Below are positions 25,591 to 33,643 of a stretch of 64,000 nt of DNA, piece by piece. A program made the position numbers and the translations under genes. The first letter of the stretch is position 1. Each line of letters opens with the position of its first letter. Below the pieces are notes generated by a model. That model saw nothing but the letters and a program-made list of their open reading frames with translations, was not told the origin of the DNA and made no database searches. Source of the stretch: Shimia_B sp039815465. GTDB lineage: Bacteria; Pseudomonadota; Alphaproteobacteria; Rhodobacterales; Rhodobacteraceae. The stretch is taken from the NCBI GenBank assembly GCA_039815465.1, contig JBCBZG010000002.1, positions 1 to 64,000 of the forward strand, given 5' to 3'.

Positions 25591-27189
25591 CTACCCGATC
25601 TCCGGCGTCACATAGATTAGCGTCGGCCCGTCCGCCTCGAACGCCGCTCGGGTCACGTCCTGCATCTCCGCTAGCGTCTTCGGTGCCACCCCATGGGCCC
25701 CGTAGGCCCGCGCGAGCGCCACGAAATCCGGGTTCCGCGCCACCACTGCGTTGGGTGGGATCTGAGCCGCGACCATGCTGTCCTCGATCTCTTTGAGCTT
25801 GCCATTGTCCCACAAGAAAATCGGCAACGGCAGGCCGAGCTCCACCGCCGTCCCGAGCTCTTGCAAGGTGTACTGAAACCCGTAGTCCCCCGCGATGGCC
25901 ATGGTCGGCGCACCCGTCCGCGCCACGACCCCGCCGATGGCCGCAGGCATGGCGTAGCCCAGAGTGCCGAAGCCCGTCGGGTGGTGCCAATGGCCGGGGC
26001 GATCCATGTCCCAGACCTCCTTCGCCGAATAGGCAAACTGGGTCATGTCGGAGTAGATCATGGTCCCCGCGGGCAAACAGTCGCGCAACGCATCCGCGAC
26101 CCGCAGGATGCCGGGCCGCTCCGCCTCCACCGCCGCGCGCCACTGGTCGCGGTAGCCTGCGATGAGCGCGGCGGTCCAAGTCGCCTTGGGCGCGCCCGTG
26201 AGCGCGGCATTGAGCGCGATGAGAAAATCGCACGCATCGGCCTGAATGCGCGTATCCTGCGGATGGCCTTTGGCCAAAACCTCCGCATCGATATTCACGT
26301 GCACCGCGCCCGGGCGATACCCCGCCTCGGTCCGCCATAAATCCACCTCCGCCATGTCGGTGCCCACGAGGATCACGCAATCGGAGGCGTCCAGAAGCGC
26401 CTTGCTCTCTGCCCGACCGAGCGTTGACCCGAGGCTCAAGGCATCATCGGGCGCAACGATGCCGCGCCCCGCGTAAGTCATAAACGACGCCGCGCGCGAC
26501 TGCGCCAGCACAGACCGCGCAGCCTCCGCCCCGGCGACAGCGCCACCACCAAAGACGAAAATAGGCCGCTCCGCCGACATAAGCGCCGCAGCTACACCTT
26601 CCACAGCGCTGGGTGACGGGGGCGCCCGGCGGGCGAGCGCGCCTATAGGCGGCTCTGGCGGGGCCTCTGCCCGCGCTTCCAGGCGCGCGATGGGCACTGA
26701 CAGGTGCTTTGGCCGTTTCCGGCCTGTCTCAAACTCCAAAAACGCCCGATCAATCAGCGCATAGGCCGCCTGTGCCGTCCGCGCGGTCTCTGACCAGTCG
26801 CAGACGGTCCGCGCCGCGCCCTCCTGATCGCGCATCTGGTGGAGCTGCCCGCGCGTCGCGGCGACCTCATCCAAGCAGGACGATATCGCCAACACAGGCA
26901 CACTATCCGAATAGGCCTGCCCCAGCGGCGTCAGGATATTCGTCAGCCCCGGCCCGGTGATGACATAGGCCACGCCGGGCTTGCCCGACGCCCGCGCATA
27001 GCCATCGGCCATGAACCCCGCGCCTTGCTCGTGGCGGGCCAGGACATGGGTGATCCCCGCCTCCTCGATCCCGCGATACATCTCCTGATTATGGACGCCG
27101 GGGATGCCGAAAATCACATCCACGCCTCGGGATTTAAGCATATGGGACAGCTGCGCCCCCAAGGGTCGCGAGGGTCTTTGATCAGTCAT
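25591..27189 (-). CDS. Thiamine-diphosphate-dependent decarboxylase/synthase (AruI- or acetolactate synthase-like)
   Basis: 532 residues. Three-domain ThDP enzyme: N-terminal Pyr domain with the catalytic Glu in VLARHEQGAGFMADGYARAS and GPGLTNILTPLGQAYSDSVP, a central domain with FVFGGGAVAGAEAARSVL, and a C-terminal PP domain with the GDG-like motif AIAGDYGFQYTLQELGTAVE. The wording HEQGAGFMADGYAR and GIPGVHNQEMYRG is closest to 5-guanidino-2-oxopentanoate decarboxylases of the arginine transaminase route, but acetolactate-synthase-like members share it. The start ATG overlaps the trkH stop by one base (TAATG), so the two are co-translated. Confidence 0.88.
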   Translation of the reverse strand: MTDQRPSRPLGAQLSHMLKSRGVDVIFGIPGVHNQEMYRGIEEAGITHVLARHEQGAGFMADGYARASGKPGVAYVITGPGLTNILTPLGQAYSDSVPVLAISSCLDEVAATRGQLHQMRDQEGAARTVCDWSETARTAQAAYALIDRAFLEFETGRKRPKHLSVPIARLEARAEAPPEPPIGALARRAPPSPSAVEGVAAALMSAERPIFVFGGGAVAGAEAARSVLAQSRAASFMTYAGRGIVAPDDALSLGSTLGRAESKALLDASDCVILVGTDMAEVDLWRTEAGYRPGAVHVNIDAEVLAKGHPQDTRIQADACDFLIALNAALTGAPKATWTAALIAGYRDQWRAAVEAERPGILRVADALRDCLPAGTMIYSDMTQFAYSAKEVWDMDRPGHWHHPTGFGTLGYAMPAAIGGVVARTGAPTMAIAGDYGFQYTLQELGTAVELGLPLPIFLWDNGKLKEIEDSMVAAQIPPNAVVARNPDFVALARAYGAHGVAPKTLAEMQDVTRAAFEADGPTLIYVTPEIG

Positions 27190-28637
27190 TACGCATTCCA
27201 AAATGAGCGGGTGAAGAGGACAAAGACGGCCATAAGCTCCAACCGTCCAAGCAGCATCCCCACGGCCAAGATCCACTTGGCCGTGTCGTTAAGCGAGCCG
27301 TAGTTTTCGGCCGGCCCAATCTCTGACCCAAGCCCGGGCCCGATATTGGCCAAAGCCGCCGCCGCGCCGGACACAGAGGTGACCACATCCAGCCCCGTCA
27401 TCGACAGCAAGATCGCCAGCGCAATGAGCGTCGCCGTGAACACCACAAAGAACGACATCACCGAATCCACCACATCCTGGCTCACCGGCCGCCCCTCGTA
27501 GCGGGGCGTGAAGATGCCCGAGGGGCTGTAGATCTGGCGCACCTGGGCACTGACAGAGGCGAAGAGCAGCTGGTAGCGGAACACTTTGACCGAACAGGAC
27601 GTCGACCCCGCGCAGCCCCCCACGAGCCCCACGAAGAAAAGCGCCACGACCGCAAACGACCCCCAGGCCATGTAGTCCGTGCTCGCATAGCCCGTCCCGG
27701 TGATGAGCGAGGTGGTGTTAAAGAGCGCCGCGAGTAGCGCCCTCCCGCTCATCCCGCCCGCTTGCCACCAGAGCCACAGCGTGATCGCCAACACCGTCCC
27801 CGCCAGGATAATTAACAGCCCCCGCACCTGCCGGTCGCGCCAGAGCGGCTCCGCATCGCCGTTCAAGAGCTGCACAAACCGAACAAACGGCAGCGCCGCG
27901 AGGATCATAAACACCACCGCCGCCAGCTGCGCGCCCGCCCCAAACGCACCGAACGACGCGTCGCGCGTAGAAAAGCCCCCGGTCGACACCGTCGTCAGCG
28001 CATGCAGCACCGCGTCAAACAGATCGAGCCCCGCCGCGAAATACGCGAGCGCACAGAGCAGCGTCAGCGCAATGTAGATGACCGAAATCTGCTGCGCGAT
28101 CTCCGCAGCGCGCGGCAGGATCTTGCCCATCGTATCAAACCCTTCGGAGCGGAAGATCTGCATCCCGCCCACCCTGAGCTCCGGCAAAAACACCATGGCC
28201 ACAACGATGATCCCAACCCCGCCCAGCCACTGCAAGATCGCGCGCCACACAAGCAACCCCTCCGGCAGAGCATCCAACCCGCCAAAGGCCGTGGCCCCCG
28301 TCGTCGTCAAGCCCGACATGGCCTCGAAAAACCCATCGGTGACGCTCGCCCCCGTGGCCCCGATCACAAACGGGATCGCGCCGAACACCGGCAGCGCCAC
28401 CCAGACGCCCGTGGTCAGCAAAAACGTCTCCTGCAGCGACAGCGCGCCCCGGTTCACGTTATGCGTGGCCATCGCCACAAACAGCCCCACAAGAAACGTA
28501 ATCGCCGCCGATTGCAGGAAGACCCCCGCATGGCCGTTGCCATAAAACTCGTCCACCGCCGCGGGGATGAGCATGGTCACGCCCAAAACCGCCACGAGCA
28601 ATGCAATGACGTAAGATACCGGGCGCGGGTCGATCAT
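27189..28637 (-). CDS. trkH: TrkH-family potassium uptake membrane subunit
   Basis: 482-residue, roughly 10-helix K+ channel subunit of the Trk system. Selectivity-filter-like loops are visible: MSGLTTTGATAFGG, LTTVSTGGFSTRDASFG, NTTSLITGTGYASTDY and AAALANIGPGLGSEIGP. The filter glycines are kept in the four pore loops. It would work with a TrkA NAD-binding regulator, which is not in this window. It begins MIDPRPVSYVIALLVAVLG; its stop codon overlaps the start of the ThDP enzyme. The 31-bp gap from the YdeI-like gene suggests a longer operon. Confidence 0.95.
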   Translation of the reverse strand: MIDPRPVSYVIALLVAVLGVTMLIPAAVDEFYGNGHAGVFLQSAAITFLVGLFVAMATHNVNRGALSLQETFLLTTGVWVALPVFGAIPFVIGATGASVTDGFFEAMSGLTTTGATAFGGLDALPEGLLVWRAILQWLGGVGIIVVAMVFLPELRVGGMQIFRSEGFDTMGKILPRAAEIAQQISVIYIALTLLCALAYFAAGLDLFDAVLHALTTVSTGGFSTRDASFGAFGAGAQLAAVVFMILAALPFVRFVQLLNGDAEPLWRDRQVRGLLIILAGTVLAITLWLWWQAGGMSGRALLAALFNTTSLITGTGYASTDYMAWGSFAVVALFFVGLVGGCAGSTSCSVKVFRYQLLFASVSAQVRQIYSPSGIFTPRYEGRPVSQDVVDSVMSFFVVFTATLIALAILLSMTGLDVVTSVSGAAAALANIGPGLGSEIGPAENYGSLNDTAKWILAVGMLLGRLELMAVFVLFTRSFWNA

Positions 28638-28668
28638 GGGTAAGCGGTGGCGCAGCGCGCGCGGGCTG

Positions 28669-29169
28669 TCAACTCTTGCGACGCTTGGGATAGGGGCTGG
28701 GATCGGGCTCTTCGAGCGCTGCCAGCACCTCCACCACCCGCTTCACGCGGGTCGCATGGGTCTTGGCCGATGACACGCGATGGGCAAAGCCGCGCTGGGT
28801 GCCGGGGGTGAGCCCCTGCCACACCTCGCCCGCGCCCTCATCATCGCGCAGCGCCTCTGCGAGCTCTGGCGGCACATCCACCGCGTCAGGATCATCAAAC
28901 CGAAACGCCATGGGCACCGGATCGCCCAGCGCCAAACCGGTCTTTTTCTGCATCACCTTGTTAAAGATGAAATAGGCCCGCCCGTCGGACGTCGGATGCA
29001 GCGCGCCCTTGAACGGCACCCCCGCAAGCTCCCCAATCACGCGCGGCCGCGACTTGGGCGGCTCCGGCAACCCTGCCGCAAACTCCGCAGGCAACCACGC
29101 CACAGTGTAGCCCATCGGGGCATAGCGCCCGACCTCACCTACGGCCTCAAAGGGATAAAAGAACTCCAC
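28669..29169 (-). CDS. YdeI/OmpD-associated family protein (DUF1905 plus YdeI)
   Basis: 166 residues. The N-terminal beta-barrel-like DUF1905 domain (VAWLPAEFAAGLPEPPKSRP, VIGELAGVPFKGALHPTSDG, FIFNKVMQKKTGLALGDPVP) is followed by a helical YdeI-type tail with PPELAEALRDDEGAGEVWQG and RVSSAKTHATRVKRVVEVLA. E. coli YdeI and relatives are linked to polymyxin or bacteriocin tolerance, but the biochemistry is not established. The gene precedes trkH on the minus strand. Two repeats (D and C copies) separate it from folE2. Confidence 0.87.
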   Translation of the reverse strand: MEFFYPFEAVGEVGRYAPMGYTVAWLPAEFAAGLPEPPKSRPRVIGELAGVPFKGALHPTSDGRAYFIFNKVMQKKTGLALGDPVPMAFRFDDPDAVDVPPELAEALRDDEGAGEVWQGLTPGTQRGFAHRVSSAKTHATRVKRVVEVLAALEEPDPSPYPKRRKS

Positions 29170-29177
29170 GAAACCCC

Positions 29178-29226
29178 CTTCCTTTGGCCAAAATACCTCG
29201 GGGAGCGCGAGGGGCTGGCCCCTCGC
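29178..29226. repeat. Family D hairpin repeat, copy 1
   Basis: On the minus strand: GCGAGGGGCCAGCCCCTCGC hairpin, then GCTCCCCGAGGTATTTTGGC. The same hairpin plus GTATTT(T)TGG block appears at 43890 on the plus strand. Hairpin-plus-GTATTTTGG blocks look like intergenic repeats I recall in Rhodobacteraceae. Confidence 0.7.
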
Positions 29227-29277
29227 ATATGTCGCAAACGTTTACACTCAGGCTCACGCACTCAAAGGAGATGTTTT

Positions 29278-29360
29278 GCCCGGTGGGAACCTCCGGGCTG
29301 CCCCCGTCCGCCCCCACGGGCGGGGGCAACTGCCCCCACCCGCGGACGGGAGAAGCCCTC
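29278..29360. repeat. Family C structured intergenic repeat, copy 1
   Basis: Order: CCCGGTGGGAACCTCCGGG, then CCCGTCCG paired with CGGACGGG around CGCCCCCACGGGCGGGGGCA, then AAGCCCTC. Related copies are at 37986 (opposite strand) and 55747. It sits in the 252-bp gap between folE2 and the YdeI-like gene. Confidence 0.75.
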
Positions 29361-29421
29361 ATTTCTTTGCGGTTACGTGGAGGAACTTTGTATTCTTCGC
29401 AAAGTGTCCGAAACCATGCCA

Positions 29422-30522
29422 TCACCCCACGTGGATCAGCGACTGAAAGAGCCGCGGGTCGAGGCTCGCTTGCGCGAAAGTCGCGCCATCTGTCAGCACG
29501 CTCACCGCGTCATGGCTGTGCAGGCTCTCCTGATGGGACGCCACGACCCGGAAATCGCCCACCCGCGCATCGGCCAGAAGCACCTCACAAAAACTGCGCG
29601 CCGCATCCTCGACAAAGATTGGATTGGCGGCGTTGAGCTCCGCAAATGCCTGCTCATCCTCGCGTTTCACCATCACCTGCGTCTCGGTGGGGATGGCGGA
29701 CCGGCAGAGCCCTACCAGATCCTCAAACCAAAGCGTCTGCGCGCCCTCGGCCAGCTCCACCGAAACCCGCGCGACCGAGCGCTGGGAGTGCGGCGTGGCG
29801 AGCTGCCCTCGGGCCTGTCGCGCATGTTCCGACAGCTCCAGCGAACATGGGCACGTAGAAGAGTAAACGAAATCGAGATGAACGATGCGCTGCCGCACAC
29901 CGTCACGCTCCACCAGCTCCAGGGCAAGGTCATAATACTGGTAGCCCGACAGCCCCGAGCGCAGGCTGTCCACCTGCATCGGGAAGGAACAACGCATCTG
30001 GATCCGTGCATCAAAACTGCCCAGATCCGCCTTATACGCGTCCAAAGCCCGCTCGATCACCTCAAATGAAAACGCCTCCTCCGCGTACTTGTAAAAGCTG
30101 CGCATGATGCGGGACATGTTGATGCCCTTCTTCTCCGCCTCCAGGCTCACAGTGCCGGTCACAGAGGTCTCCAGCACCAGCGGCGCGCCGTCGCGGGTGG
30201 CGTAGCGGATGGGCAAGCGGAAATTCGAAATCCCCACATGCTGGATGCGCTGACGCGCGCCGCGGATCAGGCTTGAGGGCCCGTTCTGCAGGTCCGGCAA
30301 CGTCGCGCGGTAGGCGTCATCGACGGCAAACGCATCGGGATAGGCGCGCGAGAGCGCCGGATACACGCTTTGCGCACCAGGCATCAGCCCCGCAATCTGA
30401 GGGTCGAGGTCGCGCATCTCCACCGCGCTCGCCCCGCCAGCCCAGCGGCGCAAGAGCGCGAGCGCGGCCTCCGCGTCCTCACGGCTCGGGTCTTTGTCGA
30501 TGTCGGGTGTGTGGATGTTCAT
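29422..30522 (-). CDS. folE2: GTP cyclohydrolase I type 2 (FolE2)
   Basis: Converts GTP to 7,8-dihydroneopterin triphosphate, the entry to folate. 366 residues. Family features: RIQHVGISNFRLPIRY, VSLEAEKKGINMSRIMRSFY, the active-site cysteine region FVYSSTCPCSLELSEHARQA, HSQRSVARVSVELAEG, and ESLHSHDAVSVL near the end. FolE2 enzymes can use manganese and replace zinc-dependent FolE when zinc is short. With folB and folP at 14-16 kb, this supplies the pathway. A short inverted repeat (30568-30584) lies 46 bp upstream; a Zur box was not seen. Confidence 0.97.
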   Translation of the reverse strand: MNIHTPDIDKDPSREDAEAALALLRRWAGGASAVEMRDLDPQIAGLMPGAQSVYPALSRAYPDAFAVDDAYRATLPDLQNGPSSLIRGARQRIQHVGISNFRLPIRYATRDGAPLVLETSVTGTVSLEAEKKGINMSRIMRSFYKYAEEAFSFEVIERALDAYKADLGSFDARIQMRCSFPMQVDSLRSGLSGYQYYDLALELVERDGVRQRIVHLDFVYSSTCPCSLELSEHARQARGQLATPHSQRSVARVSVELAEGAQTLWFEDLVGLCRSAIPTETQVMVKREDEQAFAELNAANPIFVEDAARSFCEVLLADARVGDFRVVASHQESLHSHDAVSVLTDGATFAQASLDPRLFQSLIHVG

Positions 30523-30567
30523 GGCAATTTCCCCCTTTCGTACGGGTGCGGGCCAAACGCGTAAGTG

Positions 30568-30584
30568 GACACCATGGAGGTGTC
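30568..30584. promoter_or_regulatory. Inverted repeat upstream of folE2
   Basis: GACACC-ATGGA-GGTGTC is a perfect 6-bp inverted repeat with a 5-base spacer, 46 bp upstream of the folE2 start. It could be an operator, but the regulator is unknown and its sequence does not resemble a Zur box. Confidence 0.3.
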
Positions 30585-30654
30585 TTTCAAGATGTACAAA
30601 GGGTTACGGAGGGATGCGGAAGGCGGATCACATAAAGCGAAGCATTATTACGCC

Positions 30655-30751
30655 TTAGCAGCAATATACTTGCCCGGCAGCACCGCCGGGCCGCGCCGTT
30701 CCGCCCCCACGGGGCGGCGCGAACGCCACCCCTCGGAACGGCGCTATAGCG
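30655..30751. repeat. Family A structured intergenic repeat, copy 3
   Basis: TTAGC, TACTTGCC, small hairpin GCCCGGC/GCCGGGC, large hairpin closed by CCGTTCCG/CGGAACGG, then GCTATAGC. The GTTC/GAAC pair here replaces GGTC/GACC of the copies at 1489 and 8104, a compensating change. Read on the minus strand it begins 14 nt after the GNAT stop. Confidence 0.8.
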
Positions 30752-30765
30752 CGTAACAGAACGAC

Positions 30766-31233
30766 CTACAGCTCCACAAACATCTCATATCGCCCCAGCA
30801 TCTCACCCCCGCGCTCCACCTCTTCGAAGGCTTTCACCTCCCAGCCCTGCCGCTGAAAAAATGGCCGTGCGAGAAACGACGCATGGGTCTGAAGCCGCGT
30901 CATGGCGAGCCCATGGGCGACATTCAAAATCGCCGCATAGAGCTGCGCCGCAAGCCCCGTCCCCCGGAACTCCGGGGCAACGTACGCCATGTCCACATAC
31001 CCGTAACCTTTGGCCTCATCGAGGCTCATAAACCCCTGCACCGCACCGTTATCGGCGACAAAACAATGGCTTACAGACAGTTTCGCCGCGAAACCCTGCG
31101 TACGGTCCTCCTGCCCCGCCCAGGCCGTGCGCTGCTCGGGCGAATAATGCGCCGCGGCGCCCTCGTGGATTGCGCGGTGAAACACCTGCGCGCAGGGGCC
31201 CGCATCCGCGGGCTGAAATCGTCTGATCCACAT
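30766..31233 (-). CDS. GNAT-family N-acetyltransferase
   Basis: 155 residues, one GNAT domain. The acetyl-CoA loop reads DMAYVAPEFRGTGLAAQLYA, the usual R-G-x-G-x-A form, preceded by GFMSLDEAKGYGYV (strand beta4) and followed by the C-terminal RPFFQRQGWEVKAFEEVERG, typical of the YafP/EryM-like branch. Substrate unknown. The ATG overlaps the metZ stop by one base (TGATG), so it is co-translated with metZ and falls under the SAM-II riboswitch. Confidence 0.9.
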   Translation of the reverse strand: MWIRRFQPADAGPCAQVFHRAIHEGAAAHYSPEQRTAWAGQEDRTQGFAAKLSVSHCFVADNGAVQGFMSLDEAKGYGYVDMAYVAPEFRGTGLAAQLYAAILNVAHGLAMTRLQTHASFLARPFFQRQGWEVKAFEEVERGGEMLGRYEMFVEL

Positions 31234-32411
31234 CAGCTGGCATCCAGTGCCTGCGTGAAATCCGCGATGAGGTCCCGCGCTGATTCGAGCCCGACGGAGA
31301 CCCGGATCAGCCCCTCCGTGATCCCCAGGGCAATCCGCTGATTTTCCCCCAGACGCTGGTGGGTCGTGGTGGCAGGGTGGGTCACGATGCTTTTGGCGTC
31401 GCCGAGATTGTTGGAAATCGTGGCGATCTTGAGCGCGTTGAGCACCTGAAACGCCCGCTCCTTTGAGCCCAGATCAAGCGCCAGCATCGTCCCCCCGGCC
31501 CCGAGTTGGGACTGGGCGAGGGCGTACTGAGGATGGCTCTCGAGCCCCGGATAAATGACCCGCGTGAGGTCGCCCCGCGCGGCCATGGCCTCCGCCAGCT
31601 CGGTCGCTGACTGGGTCTGTGCCCGAACGCGCAGCTCCAGGGTCTCGAGCCCTTTAAGCATCACCCAGGCGGTGAAGGGCGACATGGACCCGCCCGTGTG
31701 TTTCATGAAAGGCTCGACCGTTTTCCGAATGAACTCCTGCCGCCCCAGGATGATCCCGCCCAAGGCGCGCCCCTGCCCGTCCACGTGCTTGGTGGTCGAA
31801 TAGACGACCACGTCCGCCCCCTGTTCGATCGCGCGGGAATAGACGGGGGTGGAAAAGACGTTATCGACGCAGACGATCGCGCCGTGGTGGTGGGCCAGTT
31901 TGGCGACCCCTTCGATGTCCACCAGATCGAGCGTCGGGTTGGCCATAGATTCGAAGAAGACCATCTTGGTGTCGGGCCGGATCGCGGCCTCCCACTCCGC
32001 CAGATTGGCGCCGTCGACAAAGGTCACCTCGACCCCGAAGCGTGGCAGGATGTCTTCAAGGATATAGAGGCAAGAGCCGAACAAAGCCCGCGCCGCCACG
32101 ACGTGATCCCCGGCCTGGAGCACCGACATCAGCGCGCCGTTGACCGCGGCCATTCCGGAGGCCGTCGCGAACCCATCCTCGGCCCCCTCAAGCGCGGCCA
32201 TCCGGTCCTCGAACATGCGCACGGTGGGGTTGCCGTAGCGGGCATAGATGAACTCATCCGGGCCGCTATCGATGAACCGCGCCTCCGCGTGTTCGGCGCT
32301 GTCGTAGACGAAGCCCTGGGTGAGAAAGATCGCCTCGCTCACCTCTCCGTATTGGCTTCTGCGTATCCCGGCATGCACGGCTTTCGTGCGTTTGTCCCAG
32401 GTCTGATCCAT
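31233..32411 (-). CDS. metZ: O-succinylhomoserine sulfhydrylase
   Basis: PLP enzyme of the Cys/Met metabolism family that makes homocysteine from O-succinylhomoserine and sulfide, in methionine synthesis. 392 residues. Landmarks: DKRTKAVHAGIRRSQYGEVS, IYARYGNPTVRMFEDRMAAL, the PLP lysine in YSTTKHVDGQGRALGGI, and the SLGDAKSIVTHPATTTHQRL-type tail (here NNLGDAKSIVTHPATTTHQR). The start at 32411 has an upstream AAGGAGGG. A SAM-II aptamer and a terminator precede it, so it should be shut down when S-adenosylmethionine is plentiful. Confidence 0.95.
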   Translation of the reverse strand: MDQTWDKRTKAVHAGIRRSQYGEVSEAIFLTQGFVYDSAEHAEARFIDSGPDEFIYARYGNPTVRMFEDRMAALEGAEDGFATASGMAAVNGALMSVLQAGDHVVAARALFGSCLYILEDILPRFGVEVTFVDGANLAEWEAAIRPDTKMVFFESMANPTLDLVDIEGVAKLAHHHGAIVCVDNVFSTPVYSRAIEQGADVVVYSTTKHVDGQGRALGGIILGRQEFIRKTVEPFMKHTGGSMSPFTAWVMLKGLETLELRVRAQTQSATELAEAMAARGDLTRVIYPGLESHPQYALAQSQLGAGGTMLALDLGSKERAFQVLNALKIATISNNLGDAKSIVTHPATTTHQRLGENQRIALGITEGLIRVSVGLESARDLIADFTQALDAS

Positions 32412-32434
32412 CGGCGCTGCCCTCCTTCAGGCAC

Positions 32435-32463
32435 AAAAAAAGCCCCGGCCGGGTGGCAGGGGC
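32435..32463 (-). terminator. Terminator in metZ leader, downstream of the SAM-II aptamer
   Basis: On the minus strand GCCCCTGCC-ACCC-GGCCGGGGC followed by seven T. It is placed between the SAM-II aptamer and the metZ ribosome binding site, where a riboswitch would use it to stop transcription. The aptamer-side GGAGGCG could pair with CGCCCC of the terminator arm as an antiterminator (inference). Confidence 0.8.
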
Positions 32464-32471
32464 GAACGCCT

Positions 32472-32528
32472 CCTTACCTGTTTAGCGGCTTATTTTACGT
32501 GGCCCGCAATCCGGCTCAAATCACCACG
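32472..32528 (-). ncRNA. SAM-II riboswitch aptamer (metZ leader)
   Basis: On the minus strand: CGTGG, then TGATTTGAGCCGGATTGC, CCACG pairing with CGTGG, then GTAAAATAAG and CCGCTAAACAGG. These match the SAM-II consensus (P1 stem, UGAUUU-x-x-CCG-x-AUUGC, then the GCUAAA pseudoknot strand) that binds S-adenosylmethionine in alphaproteobacteria. It sits directly upstream of metZ, the classical target. Confidence 0.92.
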
Positions 32529-32534
32529 AGGACT

Positions 32535-32563
32535 GAGCTACGCCCCGCGCCCGGGCGGGTCAA
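32535..32563 (-). promoter_or_regulatory. Likely metZ promoter
   Basis: On the minus strand TTGACC (32563-32558), a 17-nt spacer and TAGCTC (32540-32535). A start about 7 nt downstream falls at the 5' edge of the SAM-II aptamer, which supports the pair. The -10 is weak. Confidence 0.5.
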
Positions 32564-32681
32564 GGGCCATCATGGGGCCGGGCACCGTTACGGAGCTGTC
32601 ATGGAAGCTTAACCGCGGTGTCATAGTTCAAGCCTACCTCACACCTACCACATATAGACGCATCAGACCCGAGGCAGCCCT

Positions 32682-33617
32682 ATGCCCATGCTCCGTGTCG
32701 CAGTCGACGGCGATGTGCCGCGGCTTTACCCCATAGCGCGACCGCTCGCGCCTGCGCTTCGTGCGGGGCTGGCGGGCCCAGGGCCGGTGGTGATCTTGAT
32801 CCACGGGTACAAGTTCGCGCCGGGCGTGGTCGGTCACGACCCGCATCAGCAGATCTTTAGCACCGCGCCCGAACGCGGTGGCACAACCGACAGCTGGCCG
32901 CGCCAGTTGGGGTTTGGGGAGGCCGCGGGTAGCGGCCTTTGCATCGCCTTTGGCTGGCCTGCGCGGGGGTGGTTTCGGGACGTCTACGCCCGGGCCGCGG
33001 GGGCGAGCCGGGCACTTGCGCAGTTGGTGCGCGCGATCCGAGACTTTGACGCGCACAGGCCCATCCATGTGGTGGCCCATTCGCTCGGGGCACGGGTGTG
33101 TCTGGGCGCGCTCACGGCGCTCAGGCCCCACGATCTCGGGCGCATCATCCTGCTGAGCGGTGCGGAGTATTGCGCGCCCGCGCGGGCCGCCATGGCCACG
33201 CCCGCGGGACGCACGGCGGAGATCTTCAACATAACCAGCCGCGAAAATGACCTCTATGAATTGATGTTTGAGAGCGTGATCGGCCCCCATCGCTGGGGGG
33301 ACCGGGGCATTGGTGTGGGGCTCGGGGAAGAGTTTGGCAACTGGGTCGACGTCCAGATTGACCATGTGGACGTCCGGCGTGTGCTGTCTCGCTACGGCGC
33401 CGCGCTGCCCGGCCCGCGGCGGCGGATGTGCCATTGGTCGACCTATCAGCGTCGAGGCGCCATGGCGTTTTACAGCGATCTTTTGCGCCGCCCGGGTGCG
33501 ATCCCGCTCGACGCGCTGCGTCGTGCATTGCCCCCGCAGGAGCGGCGGTTTCGGCAGGTGCTGCGCCCGCCACGCATCCCGCGTCCCTTGCCACTGGGGC
33601 AAAAACGGCCATCCTAG
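32682..33617 (+). CDS. Alpha/beta hydrolase
   Basis: 311 residues. Oxyanion-side motif VVILIHGYKFAPGV near residue 37, nucleophile elbow VVAHSLGARVCLG (Ser), and a later RIILLSGAEYC strand. A His in the C-terminal half (IDHVDVRRVL or CHWSTYQ) may complete the triad. The layout is close to the DUF900 / PGAP1-like esterases. Substrate unknown. ATG at 32682; 26 bp from the GST gene in the same direction, so an operon is likely. The promoter region is the 270-bp gap shared with metZ. Confidence 0.85.
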   Translation: MPMLRVAVDGDVPRLYPIARPLAPALRAGLAGPGPVVILIHGYKFAPGVVGHDPHQQIFSTAPERGGTTDSWPRQLGFGEAAGSGLCIAFGWPARGWFRDVYARAAGASRALAQLVRAIRDFDAHRPIHVVAHSLGARVCLGALTALRPHDLGRIILLSGAEYCAPARAAMATPAGRTAEIFNITSRENDLYELMFESVIGPHRWGDRGIGVGLGEEFGNWVDVQIDHVDVRRVLSRYGAALPGPRRRMCHWSTYQRRGAMAFYSDLLRRPGAIPLDALRRALPPQERRFRQVLRPPRIPRPLPLGQKRPS

Positions 33618-33643
33618 TGCGCATATCGCTGCAAGGAGGCCCC

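Noticed and set aside
30565..30756. 63-codon plus-strand open frame crossing a family A repeat
   Set aside because: It translates the repeat hairpins, which are structural, and has no ribosome site.
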